DNA from: Novosphingobium mathurense
GTDB lineage: Bacteria > Pseudomonadota > Alphaproteobacteria > Sphingomonadales > Sphingomonadaceae
Assembly: GCF_900168325.1 (NCBI RefSeq)
Contig: NZ_FVZE01000002.1
Span: 682,001-746,000, forward strand
Direction of reading: 5' to 3'
Length of the DNA: 64,000 bases
In this document: piece by piece, positions 8,971 to 17,900 of the stretch
Layout of the letters: each line of letters starts with the position of its first letter
Numbering within the stretch: position 1 is the stretch's first letter
The notes under the pieces: model-generated
What the model was told of the DNA's origin: nothing
Seen by the model: the letters and a program-made list of their open reading frames with translations, nothing else
Databases searched by the model: none
Translations under genes and position numbers: made by a program

Positions 8971-9013
8971 GGGCGTGGGCTGGCCATCCGGGCCGGCCAC
9001 CCCCAGCCCGCCC
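8971..9013. terminator. GC-rich hairpin between convergent genes
   Basis: GGGC-gt-GGGCTGG (8971-8983) pairs with CCAGCCC-GCCC (9003-9013) across a loop that itself contains a GGCC/GGCC pairing. It sits exactly between two convergent stop codons and so probably serves both strands. There is no T-run, so efficiency as an intrinsic terminator is uncertain. Confidence 0.5.
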
Positions 9014-9017
9014 GGGA

Positions 9018-10946
9018 TCAGATCAGCTCTTCCATCGCGTGCAGTGCGATGGCGTGATTGAGAATGATGTCCTTGCGCGTGTTCTGCGCGTGATCGTCGG
9101 ACTTGCGGTATTCCTCGATCGAGGTGCGCATCCTGGCCTCGTCGAATATGCCGTGTGAGGCGATCTTTTCCGACGACAGCCATTTCTCGATCAGCTTGTC
9201 GATTTCGGCAGCCTTCTTCACGTCGGTATGGGCCGGGGGCGCCATGAAGGCGAATTTTTCGCGCTTGTAGAGCACTTCGGGCAGGACGTGCTTCATCGCC
9301 TCGCGCACGACCCATTTCTCGACGCCGTCGCGTACGCGCACATGCGGCGGGATGCGCATGGCCAGTTCCGCCACGTGATGGTCGAGGAAGGCCGGGCGGC
9401 TTTCCAGTGAGTTGGCCATGTCGACGCGGTCGCCGCCCCAGTTGAGGATCTGGCCTTCCAGCATGGTCTTGATCCAGGAATACTGGACCTTGTCGAGGAC
9501 GTGGCGCCCGTCGAGCATCGCCTTGTCGAGGCTGTAGGCGATGGCGGCGATGGGGTCGTAGTCGCCGAGCCGGGCCTTGAATTCGTCGGACAGCAGCGGC
9601 CTCACGCGCTCGAGAGTGAGCATCCAGGGCTGGATCCAGCTCGGCGTGAAGCCCATGACTTCCTCGAAGGCCGGGTGGCTGATCGTCTGTTCGGCAAGGA
9701 CCGAGCCCGAGAAGATCGCATTGCGCTTGCGCATTTCCTCGGCCGCCGGCGTGGCGGCATAGTCGGGATCGTGCAGGAACAGGTCGGCCTTGAACTGGGC
9801 ATAGCCGCCGAACAGTTCGTCCGAACCTTCGCCGGTGATCACGACCTTGTAGCCGACGTTGCGCACGTGCTTGCTCATCAGCATCTTGGCGACGCCCAGC
9901 GTGTTGTAGAACGTGCGCTCCGAGAACATTACTGCGTCCTCGAAGTTCTTGCCGTAGAGGTCCTCGGCCTTGACCCGCAGGATATCCTGGTCCGCGCCGG
10001 CCATCTCCGCCATTTCCGTGGCGATATGGGCCTCGTCGTAGCGGTCGTCGTCGAACGAGATCGTGAAGGCTTTTACCGGCGACTGCTGGATCGCCGCGGC
10101 CATGCCCAGGATCGAGCAGGAATCGATGCCGCCCGAAAGATAGCAGGCGACGGGCACGTCGGCCTCGAGCCGGAAGGCGATGGATTCCACCAGTTTCTCG
10201 CGCACCGCTTCGATGTGCTCTTCGTCCGGGCGCACGTCGTGGTGACCGTCGAGCGGGAATTCGGCATCCCAATAGCGCTTCTGTTCGACCACGAAGCCAT
10301 CGCCCTTGCGGGTAACGATCAGCATGTGCCCTGGCAGGACGGCCTGAATGTCCTTGTATAGGGTCATGCCCGGCACCATGACCTGCATCATCTGGTGCAG
10401 TTGCGCCTTGGGGCAGACTTCGCGCGGTACGTCGGGATGGGCCAGCATGGCCTTCATCTCGCTGCCCCAGAAGAATCCATTGGGTCCGTTGTGCCAGAAC
10501 AGCGGACGGATCCCGAAGCGGTCGCGCACGAGGATCAGCTGCTCCTTCTTCTCGTCGAAGATGGCGAAGGCGAATTCGCCGCGCAGTTGTTCGACGAAAT
10601 CGAAGCCGTGCTTGCGGTAGAGCTTGAGTGCGATCTCGCTGTCGGACTTGGTGGTGAACTCGAAGCCGTCGGTGCGCAGCAGGCCGCGCAGGCGCTTGTA
10701 GTCGTAGAACTCGCTGTTGGCGGTGAGGACGAGCCCTGCCTCCTTGTCGAAGATTGGCTGGTCACCGGCATTGAGGCCGATGATCGACAGGCGGGTGTGG
10801 ATCATGGCGAGGCCATGGTCCGGATCGAAATGGAAGCCGCGCCCGTCCGGCCCGCGGTGGTAGAGGCGGTCGGCCATCTTCTCGGCCAGCTTCGGGGTGT
10901 TGTCGGAGTAGCCCTTGGGGCTCCACAGTCCGGCAATGCCACACAT
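9018..10946 (-). CDS. Asparagine-synthase-like glutamine amidotransferase
   Basis: This 642-residue AsnB-type enzyme has an N-terminal glutaminase domain (about 1-210) with Cys2 as nucleophile, and a C-terminal ATP-dependent synthetase domain (about 235-620) with the pyrophosphate loop SGGIDS and the TGEGSDELFGG block. Both halves look active. It is longer than E. coli AsnB (554), and the glutamine-binding segment reads NSE (77-79) where typical enzymes have NGE. It is the last gene of a minus-strand operon, 32 bp after a carbamoyltransferase-like gene. Ordinary asparagine synthesis is possible, but the operon suggests amidation of another carboxylate, perhaps the product of its neighbour. 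Confidence 0.85.
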   Translation of the reverse strand: MCGIAGLWSPKGYSDNTPKLAEKMADRLYHRGPDGRGFHFDPDHGLAMIHTRLSIIGLNAGDQPIFDKEAGLVLTANSEFYDYKRLRGLLRTDGFEFTTKSDSEIALKLYRKHGFDFVEQLRGEFAFAIFDEKKEQLILVRDRFGIRPLFWHNGPNGFFWGSEMKAMLAHPDVPREVCPKAQLHQMMQVMVPGMTLYKDIQAVLPGHMLIVTRKGDGFVVEQKRYWDAEFPLDGHHDVRPDEEHIEAVREKLVESIAFRLEADVPVACYLSGGIDSCSILGMAAAIQQSPVKAFTISFDDDRYDEAHIATEMAEMAGADQDILRVKAEDLYGKNFEDAVMFSERTFYNTLGVAKMLMSKHVRNVGYKVVITGEGSDELFGGYAQFKADLFLHDPDYAATPAAEEMRKRNAIFSGSVLAEQTISHPAFEEVMGFTPSWIQPWMLTLERVRPLLSDEFKARLGDYDPIAAIAYSLDKAMLDGRHVLDKVQYSWIKTMLEGQILNWGGDRVDMANSLESRPAFLDHHVAELAMRIPPHVRVRDGVEKWVVREAMKHVLPEVLYKREKFAFMAPPAHTDVKKAAEIDKLIEKWLSSEKIASHGIFDEARMRTSIEEYRKSDDHAQNTRKDIILNHAIALHAMEELI

Positions 10947-10978
10947 CGTCGTTGTTTCCTTGGTTCTGGGCCCGCCGG

Positions 10979-12070
10979 TCAGGCGAGGAGTTCTGCAGGC
11001 ACGACTTCCGCGGCGCGACCGAAGATCGCGAGCAGCAACGCCTGGCGGATCCAGACGGCGCCGTCGGCCTGATTGAAATAGAGGTTGTGCTGCGTGTCAT
11101 CGAGGCTGACGTCGAGTTCCTCGCCGCGTGCGAGCGGGTGGAGGATGACCGTGTCGTCCTTCAGCCTGCTCTTGTCGTTGAGCGAAAAGGCATCCCCGAA
11201 GAAGCGATAGCCGTCGCCCAGATAGGCGATGGCGTTCATGTAGATGACGTCTAGATACTCGAGGCTCTGTTGCAGGTTCTGCGAGAAGTCGATGCCGATC
11301 GGGCTGCTCTTCGTCAGTTCGCGCAGTTCATCGCCGAGCGGATCGGCCATCTCGGAAAAGATGGTGATGTGGTTGATGTTCTCGTGGAACAGCAGCGCCA
11401 GCATCAGGAACGACTTCACCGTGCGCATGTTGCCCGGCGTGCCGATGATGCCGATGTTGAGACGGAACTTTTCGGGCAGCTTGGCCCACGCGATCTCGGG
11501 CCGCCACTTGAGCAGCGCGTACCAGTCGGCCAGCGCCTGCGTTGGATGTTCGTCCGAACCGTTGCCGCCGTTGAGCAGGGGCACGCGCAGGTACTCGCAC
11601 ATCTCGCTTACGGCGGACTGCTCGGTATGCCGGACCACGACGACGTCGGCGTAGGAATTGAACATCTGGCCGATGTCGCGCATCGATTCGCCCTTGGCGA
11701 CGCCGGTGGTCTTGCCGTCGGCGACGCTGATCGTCTTGCCGCCGAGGTGGAGCATGGCGCTCTCGAACGAAAGGCGGGTGCGCGTGCTGGGTTCGAAGAA
11801 GGCCGCGGCCATGATCTTGTCGTCCATGGCGCGGCCGACATCGAACCGCTTGAGTTGCAGGTAGGCCGCGAACTTGGCCAGTTCGCACAGCAGGTCCTTG
11901 TCGAATTGCGCGGCGGACAGCACCGAGGCGCCGCGCAACTGATCGAGCACGTGGAGATCGAGCTTGGGCGATTTCGCGATGAAGTCGACCGGATTCGGGC
12001 AATTGCCGATCTTGCCCGGCCGCTTGACGATGGCGGGGGCATGATCGACCCGCGATGCCGGCAGGGTCAC
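10979..12070 (-). CDS. Aspartate carbamoyltransferase-like enzyme with altered acceptor site
   Basis: This 363-residue protein starts at GTG 12070, overlapping the stop of the upstream microprotein. Carbamoyl-phosphate binding residues are intact: STRTR at 95-99, KGES at 126-129, Arg147, HPTQ at 175-178 and HPLAR at 311-315; Arg216 matches E. coli Arg167. However, the segment that in PyrB reads MTRVQKER, whose Arg229 and Gln231 grip aspartate, is here MNAIAYLGDG (278-287). There is also an N-terminal extension of about 40 residues. Known carbamoyltransferases with different amine substrates vary at this loop, so the acceptor is probably not plain aspartate. The genuine PyrB is expected elsewhere. 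Confidence 0.82.
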   Translation of the reverse strand: MTLPASRVDHAPAIVKRPGKIGNCPNPVDFIAKSPKLDLHVLDQLRGASVLSAAQFDKDLLCELAKFAAYLQLKRFDVGRAMDDKIMAAAFFEPSTRTRLSFESAMLHLGGKTISVADGKTTGVAKGESMRDIGQMFNSYADVVVVRHTEQSAVSEMCEYLRVPLLNGGNGSDEHPTQALADWYALLKWRPEIAWAKLPEKFRLNIGIIGTPGNMRTVKSFLMLALLFHENINHITIFSEMADPLGDELRELTKSSPIGIDFSQNLQQSLEYLDVIYMNAIAYLGDGYRFFGDAFSLNDKSRLKDDTVILHPLARGEELDVSLDDTQHNLYFNQADGAVWIRQALLLAIFGRAAEVVPAELLA

Positions 12071-12189
12071 CAGATTTCTCCCCGAACGATGTCGCGGATG
12101 AGCAGGGTGCCCAGTCCAAGTGCAGTCACGGCGCACCACGCAAGCGAGCCATAGACGAGAGCGGACAGGAATTGGGTCGAGAAGGTCAT
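12067..12189 (-). CDS. 40-residue membrane microprotein between symporter and carbamoyltransferase genes
   Basis: This short frame encodes 40 residues starting MTFSTQFLSALVYGSL and ending IRDIVRGEIW. It has one hydrophobic stretch (about 7-31) followed by a charged tail. Its ATG overlaps the symporter stop (ATGA at 12186-12189), and its TGA overlaps the GTG of the next gene, so translation appears coupled on both sides. Such overlaps are strong evidence that it is translated. Small one-helix or two-helix partners of sodium:solute symporters are known (for example YhdT beside PanF), so an accessory subunit is the likely role. Confidence 0.7.
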   Translation of the reverse strand: MTFSTQFLSALVYGSLAWCAVTALGLGTLLIRDIVRGEIW

Positions 12190-13610
12190 TCAGCCTCCCT
12201 CAGCAGGGCCCAGTCGAAACGGGTCTTGGACAGGGCGCTGCATGCCAGCACCCAGATCATGGAGACGGCAGTGGCGATCAAGGACGCCACGTAGAAGCCG
12301 ATAGCGAAATAGAAGAACAGGCCGATGCCGGCGCCCAACAGCATGCCGCCGACGGCGCCGGTCGTGTTGGCGCGGCGCCAGTAGAGGCCGGTGACGATCG
12401 GCCAGATCATCGCGCCGACGAGCGGGCCCGCGAAGAACAGTACGGTTGCCAGCGTGCCGATGCGCGGCAAACAGACCGCCCAGGTGAACAGGCCGAGCCC
12501 CAGCGTTACCCACTGCGCGATCTTCTTGAGCGTCTCGGGATGGGCGGCAGGCCGGAACATGCGGCGATAGACGTCCTCGGTCATCAGGTCTGCGGTTGCC
12601 GCCAGCAGGCTGTCGATGCTGGAAGCGAGCGAGCAGAACACGATGATGAAGATGCCGATGGCGCCCGCCTCGCCAAGCACTTCGGCGACGACCAGCGGCC
12701 CCACCATGTCGGCGGCGGGCACCGGTACGTTGAGCGCGCCGGAGGCCAGGGCGACGAAGCCGGCTGCCAAGGGGATCGGGAACCAGATCAGGCCGCCCAG
12801 CGCAAAGGCCTTGCCCGCCACGCCCTCGCGGAAGGCGAAGGCGCGGCTCCACCACACGTTGTTGTGAAAGACCTCGCCGAGCCCGAACAGCAGGTTGTTG
12901 AAGATCGCCATGATCGCCGCCGGGAACAGCACGTCGAGCAGGGCAGGGCGCTCGGCGGCGAGATTGGCGTGGATCTTCTCGACCGGGACGTGCGAAAGCA
13001 CGGCCACGCCGACCACGACGATGCCGACGATGATGATCAGGCTCTGGATGAAGTCGGTGCCGATCACGGCAGCCAGCCCGCCGCGCATGGTATAGAGGAC
13101 GCAAACGCCCAGGATAACCGACATGCCCCAGGCATAGGGAATGCCCGATAGGGTGTTGAGCAGGATGCCGCCCGCCATGGCCATCGAGACCAGCCAGGTC
13201 AGCGAATAGAACAGGGTGAAGAGCAGGAACACCGCCCAGGCGACCCGGCCGTAGCGCAGGCGGAAGAAGTCCCCGCTGGTATAGCCGTTGGGCATCAGTT
13301 TGCGGATGCGGCCCGCCATCGGCGCGAAGAGCAGCAGGCCGATCGCCGCAGTCGAGTAGGCGAGCATGCCCCAGATGCCCAGTTGCAGGGCGAACTGCGG
13401 GGCCAGCATCGTCGTGTTCGACGTGATCCACGTTGCCGCTGCGGTTGCCGAGCCGAGCGCCAGGCCGATGTTGCGTCCGGCCAGCGCATGGTCCTCGAAG
13501 CTCTTGTTGCGGCGGCCCCAGTAGATGCCGAGGCCGATCCACAGCACGCTGAAGGCGGCCAGCAGCGTCCAGCCGACGCCAGCGGGAAGGAGGGCGGCTT
13601 CACTGGTCAT
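12186..13610 (-). CDS. Sodium:solute symporter (SSS family)
   Basis: This 474-residue inner-membrane protein has about 13 hydrophobic segments and the SSS signature region (GLGIYWGRRNKSFEDHALAGRNIGLALGSATAAATWI near the start, and a later CSLASSIDSLLAATADL segment). The family imports organic acids, amino acids, sugars or similar solutes with Na+. It lies in the middle of an operon whose neighbours overlap by 11 bp upstream and 4 bp downstream, so it is co-expressed with the carbamoyltransferase-like and amidotransferase-like enzymes. It may import their substrate, but the substrate cannot be read from sequence. Confidence 0.9.
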   Translation of the reverse strand: MTSEAALLPAGVGWTLLAAFSVLWIGLGIYWGRRNKSFEDHALAGRNIGLALGSATAAATWITSNTTMLAPQFALQLGIWGMLAYSTAAIGLLLFAPMAGRIRKLMPNGYTSGDFFRLRYGRVAWAVFLLFTLFYSLTWLVSMAMAGGILLNTLSGIPYAWGMSVILGVCVLYTMRGGLAAVIGTDFIQSLIIIVGIVVVGVAVLSHVPVEKIHANLAAERPALLDVLFPAAIMAIFNNLLFGLGEVFHNNVWWSRAFAFREGVAGKAFALGGLIWFPIPLAAGFVALASGALNVPVPAADMVGPLVVAEVLGEAGAIGIFIIVFCSLASSIDSLLAATADLMTEDVYRRMFRPAAHPETLKKIAQWVTLGLGLFTWAVCLPRIGTLATVLFFAGPLVGAMIWPIVTGLYWRRANTTGAVGGMLLGAGIGLFFYFAIGFYVASLIATAVSMIWVLACSALSKTRFDWALLREAE

Positions 13611-13989
13611 CGCGCGCGCCCCGGAAGATTACCGCGACGGTGGCGATGAAGACGAGAAAGCCGATCGCGGTCAGGAACAGCGCCTGGGTCAATGACTGGT
13701 GCGAGACCGTGAGCTTGAGCGGCGCTGATCGAGCCCCGGTCTCGTCCCGCAGCGAGAAGTAGTAGGTCCCGCCGCCCAGTCCCGAGAGGAACAGCGCATG
13801 GTTCGGGCCTTCGTAGATCGTCCGCGCGTCGGAAAGGTCGGCCTTGCGCGCCTGCTCGACTACGACGTCGCCGGACGCATTCCAGTCCAGCCTGGTATAG
13901 CCGGTGTCGCTCGAAAGCGGGGCGCTGGCAGAGAAGGATGGAGGCGGTGCAGCCGCTGCAGCCGCTGCAGCCGCGGGGATGGCCGGCAA
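13600..13989 (-). CDS. FN3-like exported protein with C-terminal membrane anchor
   Basis: The frame encodes an Ala/Pro-rich start, a beta-rich domain of about 80 residues resembling a fibronectin type III fold (RLDWNASGDVVVEQARK to YYFSLRDETGARSAPL), and one C-terminal membrane helix (LTQALFLTAIGFLVFIATVAVIF) with a short charged tail. Start choice is unusual: no in-frame ATG or GTG exists upstream. TTG 13989 would cut a signal peptide in half, while CTG 14037 would give a complete one (RKPRLSGPLIAAALALPA). The end overlaps the symporter start by 11 bp. It is probably a periplasmic binding or scaffold partner of that symporter; function unknown. Confidence 0.65.
   Translation of the reverse strand: MPAIPAAAAAAAAAPPPSFSASAPLSSDTGYTRLDWNASGDVVVEQARKADLSDARTIYEGPNHALFLSGLGGGTYYFSLRDETGARSAPLKLTVSHQSLTQALFLTAIGFLVFIATVAVIFRGARDDQ
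13949..13974. repeat. 9-bp tandem repeat encoding poly-alanine
   Basis: The unit GCAGCCGCT occurs almost three times in a row inside the start of the FN3-like gene and encodes a run of alanines after the signal peptide. Copy number could vary by slippage without breaking the frame, because the unit is a multiple of three. Confidence 0.75.
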
Positions 13990-14408
13990 GGCCAGGGCGG
14001 CTGCGATCAGAGGCCCGGACAGCCGCGGCTTGCGCAGGGTGTCGCGCCGGATTTGACGAGGGGAAAGCGATCGACTTGCGGAGGTCGGGCGGGGCCTCCG
14101 GTCCAGGGACTTTCGGGTAGGGATTGCTCTTTTACCGTCCTGCCGGCCGCACTGCCGGTGCTCGTGCTGGTTACTCCTAGTAATATGGGGTGCTTATCAG
14201 ATCGAAATATATAACTGAACCGCTGGCGGGCAGAAATTCGTACATGTCCCTGAAACCGTGACTTTTGCGCTAGTCACAGCGATGATTCATTGCTCCGCTG
14301 CGGTGACATGTTGCAGGCTTCCTGCTTATGGGAGCGACTCAGCGGAATTGATCGCGAAGACGCAACGTGCGTGGGTATTATTATACCGTCGTTTGGCGAA
14401 TTTCCCGG
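13990..14408. other. Intergenic region, likely promoter of the minus-strand symporter operon
   Basis: No gene is supported here beyond the possible signal-peptide extension of the FN3-like gene to 14037. An AT-rich island at about 14176-14215, unusual in this GC-rich DNA, is the probable promoter area for the operon read leftwards. A small hairpin GGTAT/ATACC lies at about 14375-14388, just past the putR stop, but has no T-run. I see no tRNA or other RNA. Confidence 0.4.
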
Positions 14409-14879
14409 TCAGCTGTTGGCGTCCTTGACCGTCTCCATCGCCACGAAAGTCGATGTGCTGGAAACGTGGGGCAGGCTGGAGATCTTTTCGCCCAGCACGA
14501 TGCGGTAGCGACGGATGTCGGCCGTGCGCACCTTGAGCAGATAGTCGAAGCTGCTGGCGATCATGTGGCATTCCTCGACTTCCGGCAGGCGCCGCACCGC
14601 CGCGTTGAACTCGCTCAGGGCCTGCTCGCGCGTGTCGGACAGTTTTACTTCGGTGAAGGCGACATGATCGAGGCCGAGGCTGGCAGGATCGACGACGGCA
14701 CGAAAGCCCCGGATCACGCCCGAATCCAGCAGGCGGCGCAGGCGAACCTGGCACGGCGTCTTGCTGATGCCGACTTCCCGCGCGAGGTCGGTCACAGTCA
14801 TGCGCCCGTCTTCCCGCAGAGCTGCGATGATTTTTCGATCGATTCTATCCAGATCGACCTGTTTGTCAGTCAAAGTCAT
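14409..14879 (-). CDS. putR: Lrp/AsnC-family regulator, probable proline-utilisation activator PutR
   Basis: This 156-residue protein has an Lrp-type helix-turn-helix (about 11-60: DRKIIAALREDGRMTVTDLAREVGISKTPCQVRLRRL) and a C-terminal RAM ligand domain. It is divergent from putA across 98 bp. In alphaproteobacteria that lack a DNA-binding domain on PutA, the adjacent Lrp-type PutR activates putA in response to proline; the same arrangement is seen here. The close match in family and position makes the assignment strong, though the specific ligand is inferred. Confidence 0.85.
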   Translation of the reverse strand: MTLTDKQVDLDRIDRKIIAALREDGRMTVTDLAREVGISKTPCQVRLRRLLDSGVIRGFRAVVDPASLGLDHVAFTEVKLSDTREQALSEFNAAVRRLPEVEECHMIASSFDYLLKVRTADIRRYRIVLGEKISSLPHVSSTSTFVAMETVKDANS

Positions 14880-14903
14880 TCACATGGTCCAAAATAATAC
14901 AGA

Positions 14904-14917
14904 TAATTGGTCAATTA
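14904..14917. promoter_or_regulatory. Palindrome in the putR-putA divergent promoter
   Basis: TAATTG-GT-CAATTA is a perfect palindrome around a 2-base centre, in an AT-rich stretch midway between putR and putA. Lrp-family proteins prefer AT-rich palindromes of about this size, so it is a probable PutR operator. Binding is inferred. Confidence 0.55.
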
Positions 14918-14977
14918 GATCTATAACATGCTTCTGAAAAGGCAGATTGCCGAACGCGGCTGGCTTATCATGTCGGC

Positions 14978-17900
14978 ATGACCCAAATCGCGCCCTTTTC
15001 CGACTTCGCCCCTCCCGTTCGTGGTGCTTCTGCGCTGCGCGAGAGTATCACTGCCGCCTATCGTCGTGAGGAGGCGCAGTGCCTGGCCCCGCTTCTCGAT
15101 GCCGCAAGCCTGCCCGAAACGCTTCGCGCGAATATCCGCGAGACGGCCAGCCGGCTCGTGGTCGCGCTGCGCAACGGCCACAAGGGCAGCGGCGTTGAAG
15201 GGCTCGTGCAGGAATATTCGCTTTCCAGTCAGGAAGGCGTCGCGCTCATGTGCCTTGCCGAGGCCCTGCTGAGGATTCCCGATGACGACACCCGCGACGC
15301 GCTGATCCGCGACAAGATTGCCGACGGCAACTGGAGCGGCCATCTCGGCAACGGCAAGTCGCTGTTCGTCAATGCCGCGACCTGGGGGCTGGTGGTGACC
15401 GGCAAGCTTGTCGGCAGTGTTGACGACAAGGGCCTGTCCGCCGCGCTCACGCGGCTGATCGCGCGTGCCGGCGAGCCGGTCATTCGCCGCGGCGTCGATC
15501 TGGCGATGCGCATGATGGGCGAGCAGTTCGTCACCGGCGAGACTATCGAGGAAGCCGTGAAGCGCGCACGCGAGCTGGAAGCCAAGGGCTTCCGCTACAG
15601 CTACGACATGCTCGGCGAAGCTGCGACGACGGCGGCCGATGCCGCGCGCTACTATGCGGACTACGAGAACGCCATCCACGCCATCGGTCAGGCCGCGGAC
15701 GGCAAGGGCGTCTATGAAGGCCCCGGCATCTCGATCAAGCTTTCCGCGCTCCACCCGCGCTACAGCCGCGCGCAGGCCGGGCGGGTGATGGATGAACTGC
15801 TGCCGCGGGTGAAGGCGCTGGCAGTCCTTTCGAAGCAGTATGACATCGGCTTCAACATCGATGCGGAGGAGGCCGACCGCCTCGAGCTGTCGCTCGACCT
15901 GCTCGAAAGCCTTGCGCTCGATCCCGATCTGGCGGGCTGGAATGGCCTTGGCTTCGTGGTCCAGGCTTATGGCAAGCGCTGCCCGGCCGTCATCGACTGG
16001 ATCGTCGATCTTGCTCGCCGGGCGGAGCGGCGGATCATGGTCCGCCTCGTCAAGGGCGCCTATTGGGATGCGGAGATCAAGCGCGCCCAGGTCGACGGGC
16101 TGGAGGACTTCCCGGTCTATACCCGCAAGGTCCATACCGACGTCGCCTACGTTGCCTGCGCGCGCAAGCTGCTGGCTGCCCCCGACGCCGTGTTCCCCCA
16201 GTTCGCGACCCACAATGCCCAGTCGCTGGCGACGATCTACCACCTCGCCGGGCCGGATTTCACGGTTGGGCAGTACGAATTCCAGTGCCTGCACGGCATG
16301 GGCGAACCGCTCTACAAGCAGGTCGTCGGCAAGGAGAACCTCGACCGGCCCTGTCGCGTCTATGCGCCGGTCGGCACTCATGAGACGCTGCTGGCCTATC
16401 TGGTGCGGCGCCTGCTTGAGAACGGGGCGAATTCATCCTTCGTGAACCGCATTGCCGATCCGTCGGTGCCCGTCTCCGAACTGGCTGCCGACCCGGTCGA
16501 CCTCGTGCGCGCGATGCCCGAGCCGGGTGCACGGCACGATCTGATCGCCCTGCCGCGCGATCTCTATCCCGACCGCCGCAATTCGGACGGAATCGACCTG
16601 TCCAGCGAAACCGCGCTGGCGGCCCTGACCGAACAATTGCGCACGTCCGCCAGCGTCGATTGGTATGCCATGCCGGCCTACGGTCAGGGCGAGGAGCGAC
16701 CGGTCCTCAACCCGGCCGATCATCGAGACGTCGTGGGCCGCGTTTTCGAAGTCGAGCCGGAAGCGGCGGGCATGGCGGTTTCGCGCGCAGCGCTCAGCCG
16801 CTGGCAGCATGTGCCGGTGACCGAGCGTTCGGCGATGCTGGATGCCGCTGCCGATGTCCTGCAGGACCGGATCGGCGTGCTCATGGGTCTTGTCATGCGC
16901 GAGGCGGGCAAGTCGGCCGCGAACGCCATTGCCGAAGTGCGCGAGGCGATCGACTTCCTGCGCTACTATGCCAGGCAGGCCCGCGATACGCTGGGCGAGG
17001 GGCAGACGCCGCTTGGCCCGGCGGTCTGCATCAGCCCCTGGAACTTTCCCCTGGCGATCTTCATCGGGCAGGTCGCTGCCGCGCTCGTCTCGGGCAATCC
17101 GGTGCTGGCCAAGCCTGCCGAAGAAACCCCGCTGATCGCCGCCGAAGCCGTGCGCATCCTGCACGAAGCGGGTGTCCCCAAGGACGCGCTCCAACTCGTT
17201 CCCGGTGACGGCAAGGTCGGTGCGGCGCTGGTGGCCGCGCCGAAGGTCGCAGCGGTGATGTTTACCGGCTCCACAGAAGTGGCGCGTCTGATCCAGCGGC
17301 AGCTTTCATCGCGCCTGTCGCCTGCCGGCAAGCCGATCCCGCTGATCGCCGAGACCGGCGGCCAGAACGCGATGATCGTCGACTCGTCCGCGCTGGCCGA
17401 ACAGGTCGTTGGCGACGTCATCGCTTCGGCTTTCGACAGTGCCGGTCAGCGCTGCTCGGCGCTGCGTGTGCTGTGCCTGCAGGAAGACATCGCCGACCGC
17501 ACCCTGACCATGCTCAAGGGGGCACTGGCCGAACTGCGCGTGGGCAACACGCAGCAACTGGCCGTGGACATCGGTCCGGTCATCACGGCGGAGGCCCAAG
17601 CCAACATCAATGCGCACATCGAAGCGATGCGGGCCCGGGGGCACAAGGTCGAGCAGGTCGCGATTCCCGCTGACAATACCGCTCACGGCACTTTCGTCGC
17701 CCCAACGATCATCGAGATCGACAGCATGGCGGACCTTGGCCGCGAGGTCTTCGGGCCGGTCCTTCACGTGCTGCGTTTCCGCAGGGCGGACCTCGGCAAG
17801 CTGGTCGATGCGATCAACGCCACCGGCTATGGCCTGACTTTCGGCCTGCACACGCGCCTCGACGGTACGGTTGCGCAAGTCACTGCGCATGCGAAGGCGG

